A program made the position numbers and the translations under genes. The notes under the pieces were generated by a model. The model was not told the DNA's origin. It saw nothing but the letters and a program-made list of their open reading frames with translations, and did not search any database. This document shows, piece by piece, positions 53,589 through 62,176 of a DNA stretch of 64,000 bases (position 1 is the first letter of the stretch; the number at the start of each line of letters is the position of its first letter). This DNA comes from Hathewaya proteolytica DSM 3090 (GTDB lineage: Bacteria > Bacillota > Clostridia > Clostridiales > Clostridiaceae): NCBI RefSeq assembly GCF_900142225.1, contig NZ_FRAD01000014.1, positions 1 through 64,000 of the forward strand, written 5' to 3'.

Positions 53589-54368
53589 TTAAATTTCTGT
53601 TTGCTGTTTTTCTTCATATCCTAATGCGTCCTTCAAAATTTCCGTAAGTTGCTCTTTATATCCAAGATACTTACTGCACTCCCTATTCCTAGGTCTATCC
53701 ATATCAATCTTTATATCAGCGATGATCTTACCTTTATCTGTAGACATAACCACAACCCTATCACTCATATAAACAGCTTCGTCCACATCATGAGTTACCA
53801 TAATTGCAGTAGTCTTATCTTGAAGAAAAATGCCCTCCATTTCCTCTTGAAGGAGTTTTCTCATCTGAAAATCAACCGCACCAAGAGGTTCGTCTAGTAA
53901 AAGCACTTTAGGTTTACACGCTAGGGCTCTTATAACAGCTGTTCTTTGCTTCATACCACCTGATAACTGTCCTGGATACATTTTCTCCTTACCATCAAGT
54001 TTTGCCATCTCCAATAACTCTTTAAGTCTCTTCTTCCGGTCTTCCTTAGGAATTTTTTGTTGTTTCATAGGATATAAGATATTTTTTTCTATGGTCATCC
54101 ATGGGAATAAAGCATAGTTTTGAAATACAAATCCTCTATCCACACCAGGTCCTTTTACTACATTTTCACCAACTACTATATGTCCACTATCGGCAGCTTT
54201 AAAACCGCCTATTATTGTAAGCAATGTGGTTTTCCCACACCCCGAAGGTCCAAGAAGACACACAAATTCACCTTCATTCACTTCAAAACTTATGTTATTT
54301 AGAACTTCGTGCATTTGTTTTTTTCCACTTTTAAAAGATTTACAAATCTTATCAATCTTAATATTCAT
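53589..54368 (-). CDS. saoA: ABC transporter ATPase, SaoA-type
   Basis: This 259-residue ABC ATPase has Walker A GPSGCGKTTLL, signature LSGGMKQRTAVIRAL and Walker B VLLLDEPLGAVD, close to the NitT/TauT group. It powers the adjacent Sec-containing permease. Its ATG overlaps the read-through stop of that permease (TAATG), which supports the read-through reading. It lies 23 nt before the MerB-like gene. Confidence 0.9.
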   Translation of the reverse strand: MNIKIDKICKSFKSGKKQMHEVLNNISFEVNEGEFVCLLGPSGCGKTTLLTIIGGFKAADSGHIVVGENVVKGPGVDRGFVFQNYALFPWMTIEKNILYPMKQQKIPKEDRKKRLKELLEMAKLDGKEKMYPGQLSGGMKQRTAVIRALACKPKVLLLDEPLGAVDFQMRKLLQEEMEGIFLQDKTTAIMVTHDVDEAVYMSDRVVVMSTDKGKIIADIKIDMDRPRNRECSKYLGYKEQLTEILKDALGYEEKQQTEI

Positions 54369-55174
54369 TACTCTTCACGTCTCCATCTTACGAGATATTT
54401 ATTTAAAGCATATAGTCCCCTATCTATAATAAATCCTATAAGAGCAGCAAATATCATCAGTGCAATAAGCCTATCTGTCATCATCATCGTCTGAGATCGT
54501 ACCATTAAAAAGCCAAGACCTTGGCTTGTAGCTATGAACTCCGCTCAGATTACAGACATCCACCCACTAGACAGTGCCACACGAGCCCCTGTCATTATGT
54601 ATGGAATTGTTCCTGGTACAACTACATCTTTAAAAATACTTACGGGGCCTGCCCCCATGCTTCTTGCAGCATTGTAATAATCCTTTGATATACTCCTAAC
54701 TCCACTTATGGTATTTAATATTACTGGAAATACCCCTGAAAAAGCAATAAGAAATATAGTCGGTCCATCTCCTATGCCAAACCAAACAATGGTAAGAGGC
54801 ACCCATGCCATAATGGGAATTTGCCTTACGGAATCCATGAAACCAGCAAGCATGCTATTCATAAACCTTGACAACCCCATTATAAATCCAAGGAAGATTC
54901 CTATAATCATTGCCCAGCCGAAACCTTTAAGAACTCTCCCCATGGTAAGAGATATATTGTATATTACTTCTTGGTCAGTAATACAGGATATAAATTGGGT
55001 GAATACATCACTAGCTTTAGGCATTATTAGTGCATTATTCTGCTTTACAGCATACATCTGCCATAGAGTAACTAAAATAATGGTAACTATGATTTTGTAA
55101 ATAATCTCTTTCCTACTATTGCCAGATAGCTTTACTTTTTTAGGGGATGTATTTTGATATTTAGCTTCTGCCAT
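54368..55174 (-). CDS. saoP: ABC permease with selenocysteine, SaoP-type
   Basis: Read through the TGA at 54545-54547, this is a 268-residue permease of the NitT/TauT kind. The part before the TGA (209 aa) ends SSGWMSVI and lacks the last third of the fold. After the TGA the frame goes on AEFIATSQGLGFLMVRSQ and ends RRWEE-like (WRREE), the usual C-terminus; the overlap with the ATPase start fits. In normal relatives the U site is Ala in VVAAEMI. A perfect 7-bp hairpin with loop GGTC, the same loop as in the E. coli fdhF SECIS, follows. The Sec would sit in or next to a membrane helix. Confidence 0.9.
54510..54527 (-). promoter_or_regulatory. saoP: SECIS-like hairpin of the Sec permease gene
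   Basis: On the minus strand AAGCCAA pairs perfectly with TTGGCTT around loop GGTC, beginning 18 nt and with the loop 25 nt after the UGA. The GGUC loop is the one known to bind SelB in E. coli fdhF. Confidence 0.75.
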
Positions 55175-56004
55175 TCTCTAACTCTCCTTTCATCTGTGTA
55201 ATCTCCACCGAACAGTTTCTCAGATACTTTTAACATGTTATAATCCTCAAGTAAATATGAAATAATATTGTTGTAACTCTGTTTAAATTTCTGGTACTCT
55301 GGACCGCTATAAAACTTTTTATTCACAATAATCGAGTATGTGTCAAACTCTTCAGCTTTTTTTGGAAATATCCTTTTTCCAGGCACATTTAAAGAATTAA
55401 AATAATCAATTACTATTCCACCAACTTTTCCAGTTTCCATCACATATGTCAAGGCTCTAGTTTCCATGGCAAAGGGGGCATATTCCTTGCCAAGAAGTTG
55501 TGATACCATGTCTTTCTCATACTGACGGCCTGAAGATACTCCAATACTTTTGTTACGCTCGTCTTTCTGAATTATAATACTGGAGTTGGTAATAGCCTTA
55601 TCAAAAACAAAAAATCGGCTATCCTTTCGCTTAAACTCTTGTGCCTTAGAGCTGCAAATTATAGCTACATCAAGGGCATCTGAACTCAGAGCCATCTGCA
55701 CTGAATTATTTCAGCAGTCTTGAAAATCGTATACCATTATATCTTCAAGTTTAACAGCCTTTTCTCCATAAATACCTTGCAAGCATTTTCCTATTATATG
55801 TGGCACCCCAGCGGTTACACCTATACGTATTTCACTTTTTTCCCTATATGTATTTTCTTTAAATAAGAATGTAGCTGCTACGAAAACACTAGCAGCCACA
55901 CCCATGAACACGAATATACTTTTTATTAGATTTACATTATTTCTTTTCTGATACTGTTTTGATTTCTGGTTCTCTAGTTTTTGCTTTTTCAAGCCATTCC
56001 TCAT
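55132..56004 (-). CDS. saoB: Sec-containing binding-like protein, SaoB-type
   Basis: Read through the TGA at 55711-55713, this is a 290-residue protein. It has an N-terminal membrane anchor (residues about 27-46, LIKSIFVFMGVAASVFVAATFLF) and an extracytoplasmic domain that looks like a binding protein (EIRIGVTAGVPHIIGKCLQGI). The Sec is residue 98 in DFQDCUNNSVQMAL. The start is supported by GGAGGG 8 nt upstream; it overlaps the upstream gene by 68 nt. A GU-loop hairpin follows the UGA. It probably delivers a soft metal or organometal compound to the permease downstream. Confidence 0.85.
55675..55693 (-). promoter_or_regulatory. saoB: SECIS-like hairpin of the Sec binding-protein gene
   Basis: On the minus strand GGC-TCTG pairs with CAGA-T-GCC (one bulged T) around loop AGTT, with the loop 25 nt after the UGA, the same distance as in the permease gene. 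Confidence 0.6.
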
Positions 56005-57115
56005 ATGTTATTCCCTCCGGAAATACAGAATCAACTTTTTCGCTAATAAACTTTTCGAAATCATCAACCTTACTATCATTAATATAATCATGATTTACAA
56101 TCTGTTCTACAGTTACTTTACCATAATCACCATGAGATATATTCTCGTCCATCATTCTCTGTATAGCCTCATTATTTAACTTCCATGTTAAAGTTCTTCC
56201 CTCACCAACGGTCTTTTTGTATACGGTTCTAAGGCCAACTTCTAGTGGTACACCATAATTATTTGCAAATATATTTGCAGCTTCTAATGGATGTGTATAA
56301 ATAAACTCTATTGACTTACTATGAGCAAGTATTAATCTCTTTGCAATATCAGGGTGTGCTTTTGCAAAATTAGTGTTTAATGATAAAACACAACATTCAC
56401 CTTCCTGTTCACCCTTTATTCTATCATCCATGGCAAATATTTTTCCTGTTTTCTCATATTCAGCCATAGAACCCCATGGGTCACATGCTGTATATCCTTT
56501 AATTTTTCCAGTTTTCAAAGCTAAATATTTACTTTGGTCACTATCAAAGCTTATACCATTATAGTTTTTGCCTTCTGTAGGTATATCTAAAGTTTTAGAC
56601 ATTACTCTCCATGATGAACCCTTTTCTGGTTCTGGCCCAATGCCAAGTGTTTGACCTACTAACTGTTTTCCATCGGTTATATCATTAGAAACAACAAGGT
56701 AATATGATCCACCTGTATGGTTATTAGCAGCTATTGTTATTGGTGTTCCCACTAAAAATCCTTTGGCTATATTCTGAAAGCCTATGTACCCTGCATCCAT
56801 CTTCCCTGCTGACATGGCTTGTGGCACCTTACCATTACCAGTCACATTAACCTTTATCCCGCAAGCTTCAAATATTCCTGAGTCTTTACCAATGCATGCA
56901 GCAGTCATGTGGTCACAGTTATAATACCCCAAATTTACCGTATAATCATCTTTAATCTTAGGTAAATTCATGCCTTTTATGGACTTTACAATGTCTGATT
57001 CCTTTCCTGAGGCCCCTCCATTATCTTTCTTTTTGTCCGTACACCCTGTTAATGTAGTCATCATCATTCCAATACAACATGTTAGTGCAAGTAACTTCTT
57101 TAATTTCTTGTTCAT
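55937..57115 (-). CDS. Cys-rich ABC substrate-binding lipoprotein
   Basis: I start at ATG 57115 (392 aa), which has AGGAGG 10 nt upstream; a longer frame from 57166 lacks it. It begins with a lipoprotein signal (lipobox LTGC) and shows the NitT/TauT binding-protein fold (VNLGYYNCDHMTAACIG). Unlike ordinary members it has several cysteines outside the cell (CDH, AACIG, EACG, TACD, GECC), suggesting a soft-metal ligand. It is a second binding protein for the same transporter. I am not sure which Sao name applies. Confidence 0.87.
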   Translation of the reverse strand: MNKKLKKLLALTCCIGMMMTTLTGCTDKKKDNGGASGKESDIVKSIKGMNLPKIKDDYTVNLGYYNCDHMTAACIGKDSGIFEACGIKVNVTGNGKVPQAMSAGKMDAGYIGFQNIAKGFLVGTPITIAANNHTGGSYYLVVSNDITDGKQLVGQTLGIGPEPEKGSSWRVMSKTLDIPTEGKNYNGISFDSDQSKYLALKTGKIKGYTACDPWGSMAEYEKTGKIFAMDDRIKGEQEGECCVLSLNTNFAKAHPDIAKRLILAHSKSIEFIYTHPLEAANIFANNYGVPLEVGLRTVYKKTVGEGRTLTWKLNNEAIQRMMDENISHGDYGKVTVEQIVNHDYINDSKVDDFEKFISEKVDSVFPEGITYEEWLEKAKTREPEIKTVSEKK

Positions 57116-57137
57116 TTTATATTTTCCTCCTTTAATG

Positions 57138-57620
57138 TTAACAACATTGATCCATATCTTGTCCAAATAAATCCTTTATATTATTATTTACAATTCGATA
57201 TATAGCATAGCCTATATTACCTCTTTTAGATCCACTAACTATAAACTCAATTTCATCCTTGTTATCTATGTCTTTCAACTCAATAGTTTGGTTTTCTATA
57301 GGTGCTGGCACTTCATCAGTGACTGCAACGCTTGGCCCATCTATTAGTACTCTCATCCTTACCTTTTCACTACTTCTGTAAATCATAATTAAATCTTCTT
57401 TACCATCATTAGTTACATCTCCAGCTTTGCAGGTTATGGGCTCACAAGATGGAAACATTTCCTTAAAAGATTTATATAGTTTATGGCCTTCAGCAACTTT
57501 CAATGCTTCATTATGTACTTTGTCCACTTTATTCTTACTATCACATCCCATAGAAAAGATACATACAAACACAAGCATAGCTATAATACATTTCTTTTTA
57601 AATAAATTATTTTTTACCAT
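57138..57620 (-). CDS. saoC: Lipoprotein ending Cys-Cys, SaoC-type
   Basis: This 160-residue protein has a lipoprotein signal (lipobox SMGC) and a small beta-rich domain with an FG-GAP-like GDVTNDGKEDLIMIY block. It ends DQCC before an ordinary TAA stop. A C-terminal Cys-Cys, in which a Sec may occur in relatives, is a likely metal or selenium ligand pair. The matching family name I recall is Cys-Cys-COOH (seleno)protein SaoC. It lies between the permease SaoE-type gene and the binding protein. Confidence 0.82.
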   Translation of the reverse strand: MVKNNLFKKKCIIAMLVFVCIFSMGCDSKNKVDKVHNEALKVAEGHKLYKSFKEMFPSCEPITCKAGDVTNDGKEDLIMIYRSSEKVRMRVLIDGPSVAVTDEVPAPIENQTIELKDIDNKDEIEFIVSGSKRGNIGYAIYRIVNNNIKDLFGQDMDQCC

Positions 57621-57624
57621 GAAA

Positions 57625-58710
57625 CTATGCCTGCCTTTCCGATTTCTTGTCCATAAATTTTCTATAACTTCTGTACACAGACCTCATAGCCAATGCAAAG
57701 ATAATAAACGAACATATGTATTTTAACCATTCTGGTGCTACAAACAAAAATTTATTAGCTGAACTTATGCTTTTATCTATAGTATCAAAGTTTAATACCG
57801 GTTTAAATGGCATAAGAATTTTATTTGTCATAACCCCTACAAAGGTTGAGATAGCAACCACCGTAGTACAATATATAATAGCCGCTCTTTTCCCTATAAG
57901 TTTGTATATGCTTATAAGTTCTGGTAGGTTTGTAGATGCACCAGCCATAAGAAATGTAATGGCTATTCCAGGAGCTGCACCACTAGCAATTAAAGCTGCA
58001 ATAAATGGTATATGGCCTACAGCACAGACATACATTATAGCCGCAACTACAGTTATACCACCTATGGATATAACGCTAGGATTTCCAAAGTAATTTTGTA
58101 TAAAACTCTGTGGGAATATCATAAATATTATAGATGCACAAATCATTCCTAATATAACATATTTACTAACAATTACAGATAGATCATCGTAAGCCCATTT
58201 CATTCCAGATTTAATTTTTTCTGAAAAACTCTTCTTTTCTTTAGAAAGAATCCTCTTTTCTACTTCCTCTTCTATTCCCGGCAATCGTACCTCTTTTCCA
58301 CCAAAAACATTTCCGATAACTCCAATAATCATTGGTGCAACAAAACCCGTTATAACATATATTATTGTTATTTCTTTTCCTAAAAGACCATAACATAAAA
58401 TAACTGCTACAGGGTTTATCATAGGCGTGGAAGTCATGAATGCTAATACAGGGCCTAGACAAGCTCCTGAATAATACATACTTATACCTAAAGGTATTAC
58501 TCCACAACTACAAATAGGCAACAGCATCCCAGAAATTGTGCTTTTTAATAAAGAAGATACCTTTTTATTTCCTAAATGCACTTGAAGTTTGTCTGGAGAT
58601 AATATTTCTCGCAAAAAACCTGCTAAAATATAACTAAAAATAAGCCAAACCGAGGCTCCATTTAGAACATCCACGGTAGTCAAAAACAAGTCTTTTATTA
58701 ATGTAAACAT
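57625..58710 (-). CDS. saoE: DUF318-type permease, SaoE-type efflux transporter
   Basis: This 361-residue protein has about eight to ten membrane helices and the ArsP/DUF318 permease pattern, with PICSCGVIPLGISMYYSGACLGPVLAFM and STPMINPVAVILC. Relatives export arsenicals and other soft-metal compounds. The CSCG motif in a helix may bind the substrate. The gene follows the thioredoxin-like gene with 3 nt between its start and that stop. In this cluster it could export the product of the lyase. Confidence 0.87.
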   Translation of the reverse strand: MFTLIKDLFLTTVDVLNGASVWLIFSYILAGFLREILSPDKLQVHLGNKKVSSLLKSTISGMLLPICSCGVIPLGISMYYSGACLGPVLAFMTSTPMINPVAVILCYGLLGKEITIIYVITGFVAPMIIGVIGNVFGGKEVRLPGIEEEVEKRILSKEKKSFSEKIKSGMKWAYDDLSVIVSKYVILGMICASIIFMIFPQSFIQNYFGNPSVISIGGITVVAAIMYVCAVGHIPFIAALIASGAAPGIAITFLMAGASTNLPELISIYKLIGKRAAIIYCTTVVAISTFVGVMTNKILMPFKPVLNFDTIDKSISSANKFLFVAPEWLKYICSFIIFALAMRSVYRSYRKFMDKKSERQA

Positions 58711-58713
58711 TTA

Positions 58714-58968
58714 TTATTCACCTGCCAACTCTTTAAAGGCCTCAGCTATTGTCGCTTTGTTGACCTTATCTATTATCTTTGTTTCATTTAATACTAGAAC
58801 ACTTTTTGTAAACATGCCATATTTTTTAACATACTCAAAGTCCTTACCAGCTTTATAAATTTTTACATCCACCTTGTCTTTGTACCTCTCGCCTAAAGTC
58901 TTAACTAGACTTCCAAAAATATCACATCAAGAGCATACATTTATAAACTCCAATAATGGCTTCTGCAT
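58714..58968 (-). CDS. saoT: Thioredoxin-like selenoprotein, SaoT-type
   Basis: This small gene is easily missed because a TGA (58927-58929) interrupts it after 13 codons. Read as Sec it gives 84 aa, MQKPLLEFINVCSUCDIFGS and on to EAFKELAGE with a TAA at 58714. The pattern is thioredoxin-like with a CSUC active site (Cys12, Sec14, Cys15), and the rest has the short beta-alpha pattern of such proteins. AGGAGG precedes the ATG at 58968. A 6-bp hairpin with loop AGTTA follows the UGA. It is the first gene of the operon and probably reduces or binds the substrate. It starts 5 kb upstream of the lyase. Confidence 0.88.
58896..58912 (-). promoter_or_regulatory. saoT: SECIS-like hairpin of the thioredoxin-like gene
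   Basis: On the minus strand AAGTCT pairs perfectly with AGACTT around loop AGTTA, with the loop 21 nt after the UGA. The loop contains GU. Confidence 0.65.
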
Positions 58969-58999
58969 TAGCTCGCCTCCTATTCAAATCATCTATACA

Positions 59000-59028
59000 A
59001 TTATACAAGCTTATTATTTCTTTGTGAA
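59000..59028 (-). promoter_or_regulatory. Promoter of the selenoprotein operon
   Basis: On the minus strand TTCACA (59023-59028) and TATAAT (59000-59005) are 17 nt apart, matching vegetative consensus with one -35 mismatch. The transcript would start about 25 nt before the first gene. Confidence 0.65.
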
Positions 59029-59076
59029 ATAGATAAATTCTATTGGTTGCTATATATCCATAGTTTATTCCTATAC

Positions 59077-59118
59077 TAAAAAACAATGGCACAGTGAGAT
59101 TTTATCACCCTGCCATGG
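59077..59118 (-). terminator. Intrinsic terminator of the pho/pst genes
   Basis: On the minus strand ATGGCAGGGTGA pairs with TCACTGTGCCAT (with small mismatch) and GTTTTTTAG follows. It ends the phoR gene and separates it from the sao operon. Confidence 0.82.
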
Positions 59119-59122
59119 TTTT

Positions 59123-60823
59123 TTAGTTATATTCTATATCTCTGTTGTTAAAACATAGTACTATATGGGTTCCCCCAGTCTCAACATCGGATACAGTAAT
59201 TTTGCCGTGATGCATAAGGACTCCATGTTTAACGATGGATAATCCTAACCCTGTGCCACCAGTTTCTTTGGAATGACTTTTATCTACCCTATAAAAGCGT
59301 TCAAATATCCTCTCTCGTTCACTTTCCGGTATGCCTATGCCAGTATCCGTTACTTCTATATAATCAGAACCTTCCTTATTATATACGTTTATAGTTACAC
59401 TTCCTTTTGGCACATTGTACTTTATGGAATTGTCACATAAATTGTAGATGACTTCTTTCATTATCTGCCTGACTCCCGGCATTATAACCTTTTCCCCCAT
59501 GACCTTTAGTTCTACATTTGCATTCTTAGCATAATTAGCCAGCTGCTTGCAAACTTCCTCTGCAATTTCAAAAAGGTCTATATCCTCAAACTGCATCACC
59601 ATTTCTTCTTCATCAAGCTGAGATAGTCTTATTATGTCTTCCACAAGATTGCTTAAACGCTGTGCTTCATTGTATATCCTACCTGCAAAATCAGGTATAT
59701 CTTGAGCTTTTACCATATTGCTTTTTATAAGTTCTGCATAACCTGAAATGGACATCAATGGAGTCTTTAGCTCGTGAGAAACATTGGCTGAGAACTCTTT
59801 CCTCATTTTTTCATTTTTGTACTTTTCAGTTACATCAATGACCAGAATTATAACACCCCTTAATTCCCCATCTGTTATGACTGGGCTTCCTATTATGCTG
59901 AAATCCTTATCTTCAATTTGTATAACAGCTTCCGCCACGTTTCCATTGAGGCAATCCTGTATAGCATTGTATATTGTGTTATTTCTAATCAAACTCAAAA
60001 TGTGCACATTGGCATATTCTTTCTTCTCAATATTGAAAAGATTCATTACCGTATTGTTGATAGATATAATTCTCTCCCTGTTGTCTAATACAAGAAGCCC
60101 TTCCTTCATATTTTCTGTTATGACAGAAAGCTCACCCTGTTTATGGCGAATTTCATTAATTTGTGTTGCAATAAGCTGATTTTGCCTATAAATCCTCTTT
60201 AGCAGAGGAGACAATTCATCATATACTTCATTTTCTAATGGATGCTCCAAATCTAATTCATTAATAGGCTTAACAAGTTTCTCTGTCTCATAGTTTGCCA
60301 TTATAACAGCCAATAGCATTACTATTATCAATATAATAACAACAGCAGGTATCATATTTTTCATGGTTACAAATACACTGTGGGTAGTTGTGGCCACTCT
60401 CATAATTTTGCCATTCTGAAGCATAAGAGCATAATAGAAATTTTGCTCCTTTAACGTCTCCGAAAACCTCACAGCTTCACCACTACCATTTTTCAGTGCA
60501 TCTATGACTTCAGGCCTTTTACCATGGTTCTCCATGTTTTTAAAATCTTCTCTAGAATCGTACACTACAGTACCATCCTTTTCTATTAAAGTAAATCTGG
60601 TATTTCTCAATTTCCTATCTAGTTTTTTCAGGTAGTCTACATAATTATTTTCACTAACTGCATTCATGGCTTCCTCTACATAGGCAGCTTCCTTACGTAC
60701 CTCATTTTTCATTCCATCATAGAATTGTGTGTACATGGCAAATCCAATAAGAAAGCAAGAAATCACTATGGATAGTATTACAATTACACTCATACTCTTC
60801 AATATGCTTTTTTTCATAATCAT
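59123..60823 (-). CDS. phoR: PhoR-type sensor histidine kinase
   Basis: This 566-residue protein has two membrane helices (residues about 8-30 and 155-180) around an extracytoplasmic sensor, then a HAMP-like linker, a PAS domain, and a kinase core. The H box is FSANVSHELKTPLMSIS with the phospho-His, followed by N box CDNSIKYN, G1 DTGIGIP and G2 GTGLGLSIVKH. With the adjacent phoB and pst genes it should sense phosphate limitation. It starts 9 nt after phoB; ATG 60817 is an alternative. Confidence 0.92.
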   Translation of the reverse strand: MIMKKSILKSMSVIVILSIVISCFLIGFAMYTQFYDGMKNEVRKEAAYVEEAMNAVSENNYVDYLKKLDRKLRNTRFTLIEKDGTVVYDSREDFKNMENHGKRPEVIDALKNGSGEAVRFSETLKEQNFYYALMLQNGKIMRVATTTHSVFVTMKNMIPAVVIILIIVMLLAVIMANYETEKLVKPINELDLEHPLENEVYDELSPLLKRIYRQNQLIATQINEIRHKQGELSVITENMKEGLLVLDNRERIISINNTVMNLFNIEKKEYANVHILSLIRNNTIYNAIQDCLNGNVAEAVIQIEDKDFSIIGSPVITDGELRGVIILVIDVTEKYKNEKMRKEFSANVSHELKTPLMSISGYAELIKSNMVKAQDIPDFAGRIYNEAQRLSNLVEDIIRLSQLDEEEMVMQFEDIDLFEIAEEVCKQLANYAKNANVELKVMGEKVIMPGVRQIMKEVIYNLCDNSIKYNVPKGSVTINVYNKEGSDYIEVTDTGIGIPESERERIFERFYRVDKSHSKETGGTGLGLSIVKHGVLMHHGKITVSDVETGGTHIVLCFNNRDIEYN

Positions 60824-60832
60824 TCACGCACC

Positions 60833-61525
60833 TTAATTATTATTTCCTATTCGATAACCAACGCCTCGAACTGTTTGAATCAGATCACCGCATTCCTCTA
60901 ATTTTTGCCTTAAGGTTCTTATATGAACATCCACTGTCCTTGTTTCACCATCAAAATCGTACCCCCATACCATTTCTAAAAGTTTATCCCTAGTTAAAAC
61001 TATGCCTCTGTTCATCATCAATACCTTTAGCACTTCAAATTCTTTATAGGTAAGACTTATTTCATTTCCATTCACTGTGACAAGGTGCTTCTCTACGTTT
61101 ACCATAAGATTGCCCACTGAAAATTCTTGTTCCTTTTCAACGCTATTTCCCGTTCTTCTAAGCAGAGCCTTAATCCTAGAAACGAATTCCATCATTCCAA
61201 AGGGTTTAGTTATATAATCGTCAGCACCACAATCCAAGCCAATAACTTTATCATACTCCGCCCCCTTTGCAGTGACCATGATGACAGGAATATTTTTAGT
61301 AGTCGCCGATGATCTCAATCTTTTTAAAATCTGTATACCGTCTTCTCCTGGCAGCATTACATCCAATAAAACAAGTTCCGGCAGTTCATTGCACTTTCGC
61401 TGCACATCTAACTCCTTAAAAAATTCTGAACCATCACAAAAGCCACAGGCTCTAAAGCCTGTGGTCTCAAGGGTATAAATGATAAGTTCTCTTATGTTTC
61501 TATCGTCCTCTACACAATATATCAT
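60833..61525 (-). CDS. phoB: PhoB-type response regulator
   Basis: This 230-residue protein has a receiver domain with Asp7, Asp8 and the phospho-acceptor Asp55 (LVLLDVMLPGEDG), then a winged-helix OmpR/PhoB output domain ending GYRIGN. It is the partner of the kinase encoded downstream and should control the pst operon. Its start overlaps the end of phoU by 4 nt. Confidence 0.93.
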   Translation of the reverse strand: MIYCVEDDRNIRELIIYTLETTGFRACGFCDGSEFFKELDVQRKCNELPELVLLDVMLPGEDGIQILKRLRSSATTKNIPVIMVTAKGAEYDKVIGLDCGADDYITKPFGMMEFVSRIKALLRRTGNSVEKEQEFSVGNLMVNVEKHLVTVNGNEISLTYKEFEVLKVLMMNRGIVLTRDKLLEMVWGYDFDGETRTVDVHIRTLRQKLEECGDLIQTVRGVGYRIGNNN

Positions 61526-62175
61526 GACTCATCTTCTCCTTTATACTTTCCGGTCAATGAAAACTCAACCCATTCCGCAATATTGGTAGCATGGTCACCT
61601 ATTCTTTCAAAATACTTAGCAATCATAAGAAGATCTATAGCATACTCCCCTTCCTCCTTATGATGTCCTATAAAGGATGTAATTTCGCTCTTTACCTTAT
61701 TGAAAAGCGCATCCACCACATCGTCGTACTCCACAACAGACCTTGCCAAATCCAAATCACTTTTAACGTATGCCTCTACACTATCTGTAACCATCCTAAT
61801 GGTGGCAGCAGCCATATCTCCCACATGAGATGTATCTTCAAAGGAAGAAATATCTGCAACTTTAATTATCTCAGCTATATCAGAGGCCTGATCTCCTATT
61901 CTCTCCATATCTGTAATCATCTTAAGCGCCGAAGAAATCATTCTAAGATCCCTTGCCACAGGTTGCTGCTGCAGTAAAAGTTTAAGGCAAAGACTCTCTA
62001 TATCCTTTTCCTTATGATCTATTTGCTTCTCTTTTTTAATAACCTCTCTTGCAATGTTTACATCATTATCCTTTAAAGCTTTTGCCACACCCGATATTGC
62101 CTCTTCACACATTGCTCCCATTTCAATTAATTCCACATTTAACTTTTCAAGCTGTTCATCGAACTTATTTCTCAT
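61522..62175 (-). CDS. phoU: PhoU, phosphate transport regulator
   Basis: This 217-residue protein consists of two related three-helix repeats, with the PhoU motifs DLRMISSALKMITDMERIGDQASDIAEI and MIAKYFERIGDHATNIAEWV. It links the Pst transporter to PhoR signalling, keeping the kinase off when phosphate is ample. It lies between pstB and phoB. Confidence 0.95.
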   Translation of the reverse strand: MRNKFDEQLEKLNVELIEMGAMCEEAISGVAKALKDNDVNIAREVIKKEKQIDHKEKDIESLCLKLLLQQQPVARDLRMISSALKMITDMERIGDQASDIAEIIKVADISSFEDTSHVGDMAAATIRMVTDSVEAYVKSDLDLARSVVEYDDVVDALFNKVKSEITSFIGHHKEEGEYAIDLLMIAKYFERIGDHATNIAEWVEFSLTGKYKGEDES

Positions 62176-62176
62176 A

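Noticed and set aside
55132..56004. Frameshift or nonsense pseudogene in the binding-protein gene
   Set aside because: Four genes of one operon each carry a single in-frame TGA, never TAA or TAG, at a chalcogen or conserved site and followed by a hairpin; decay would not do this.
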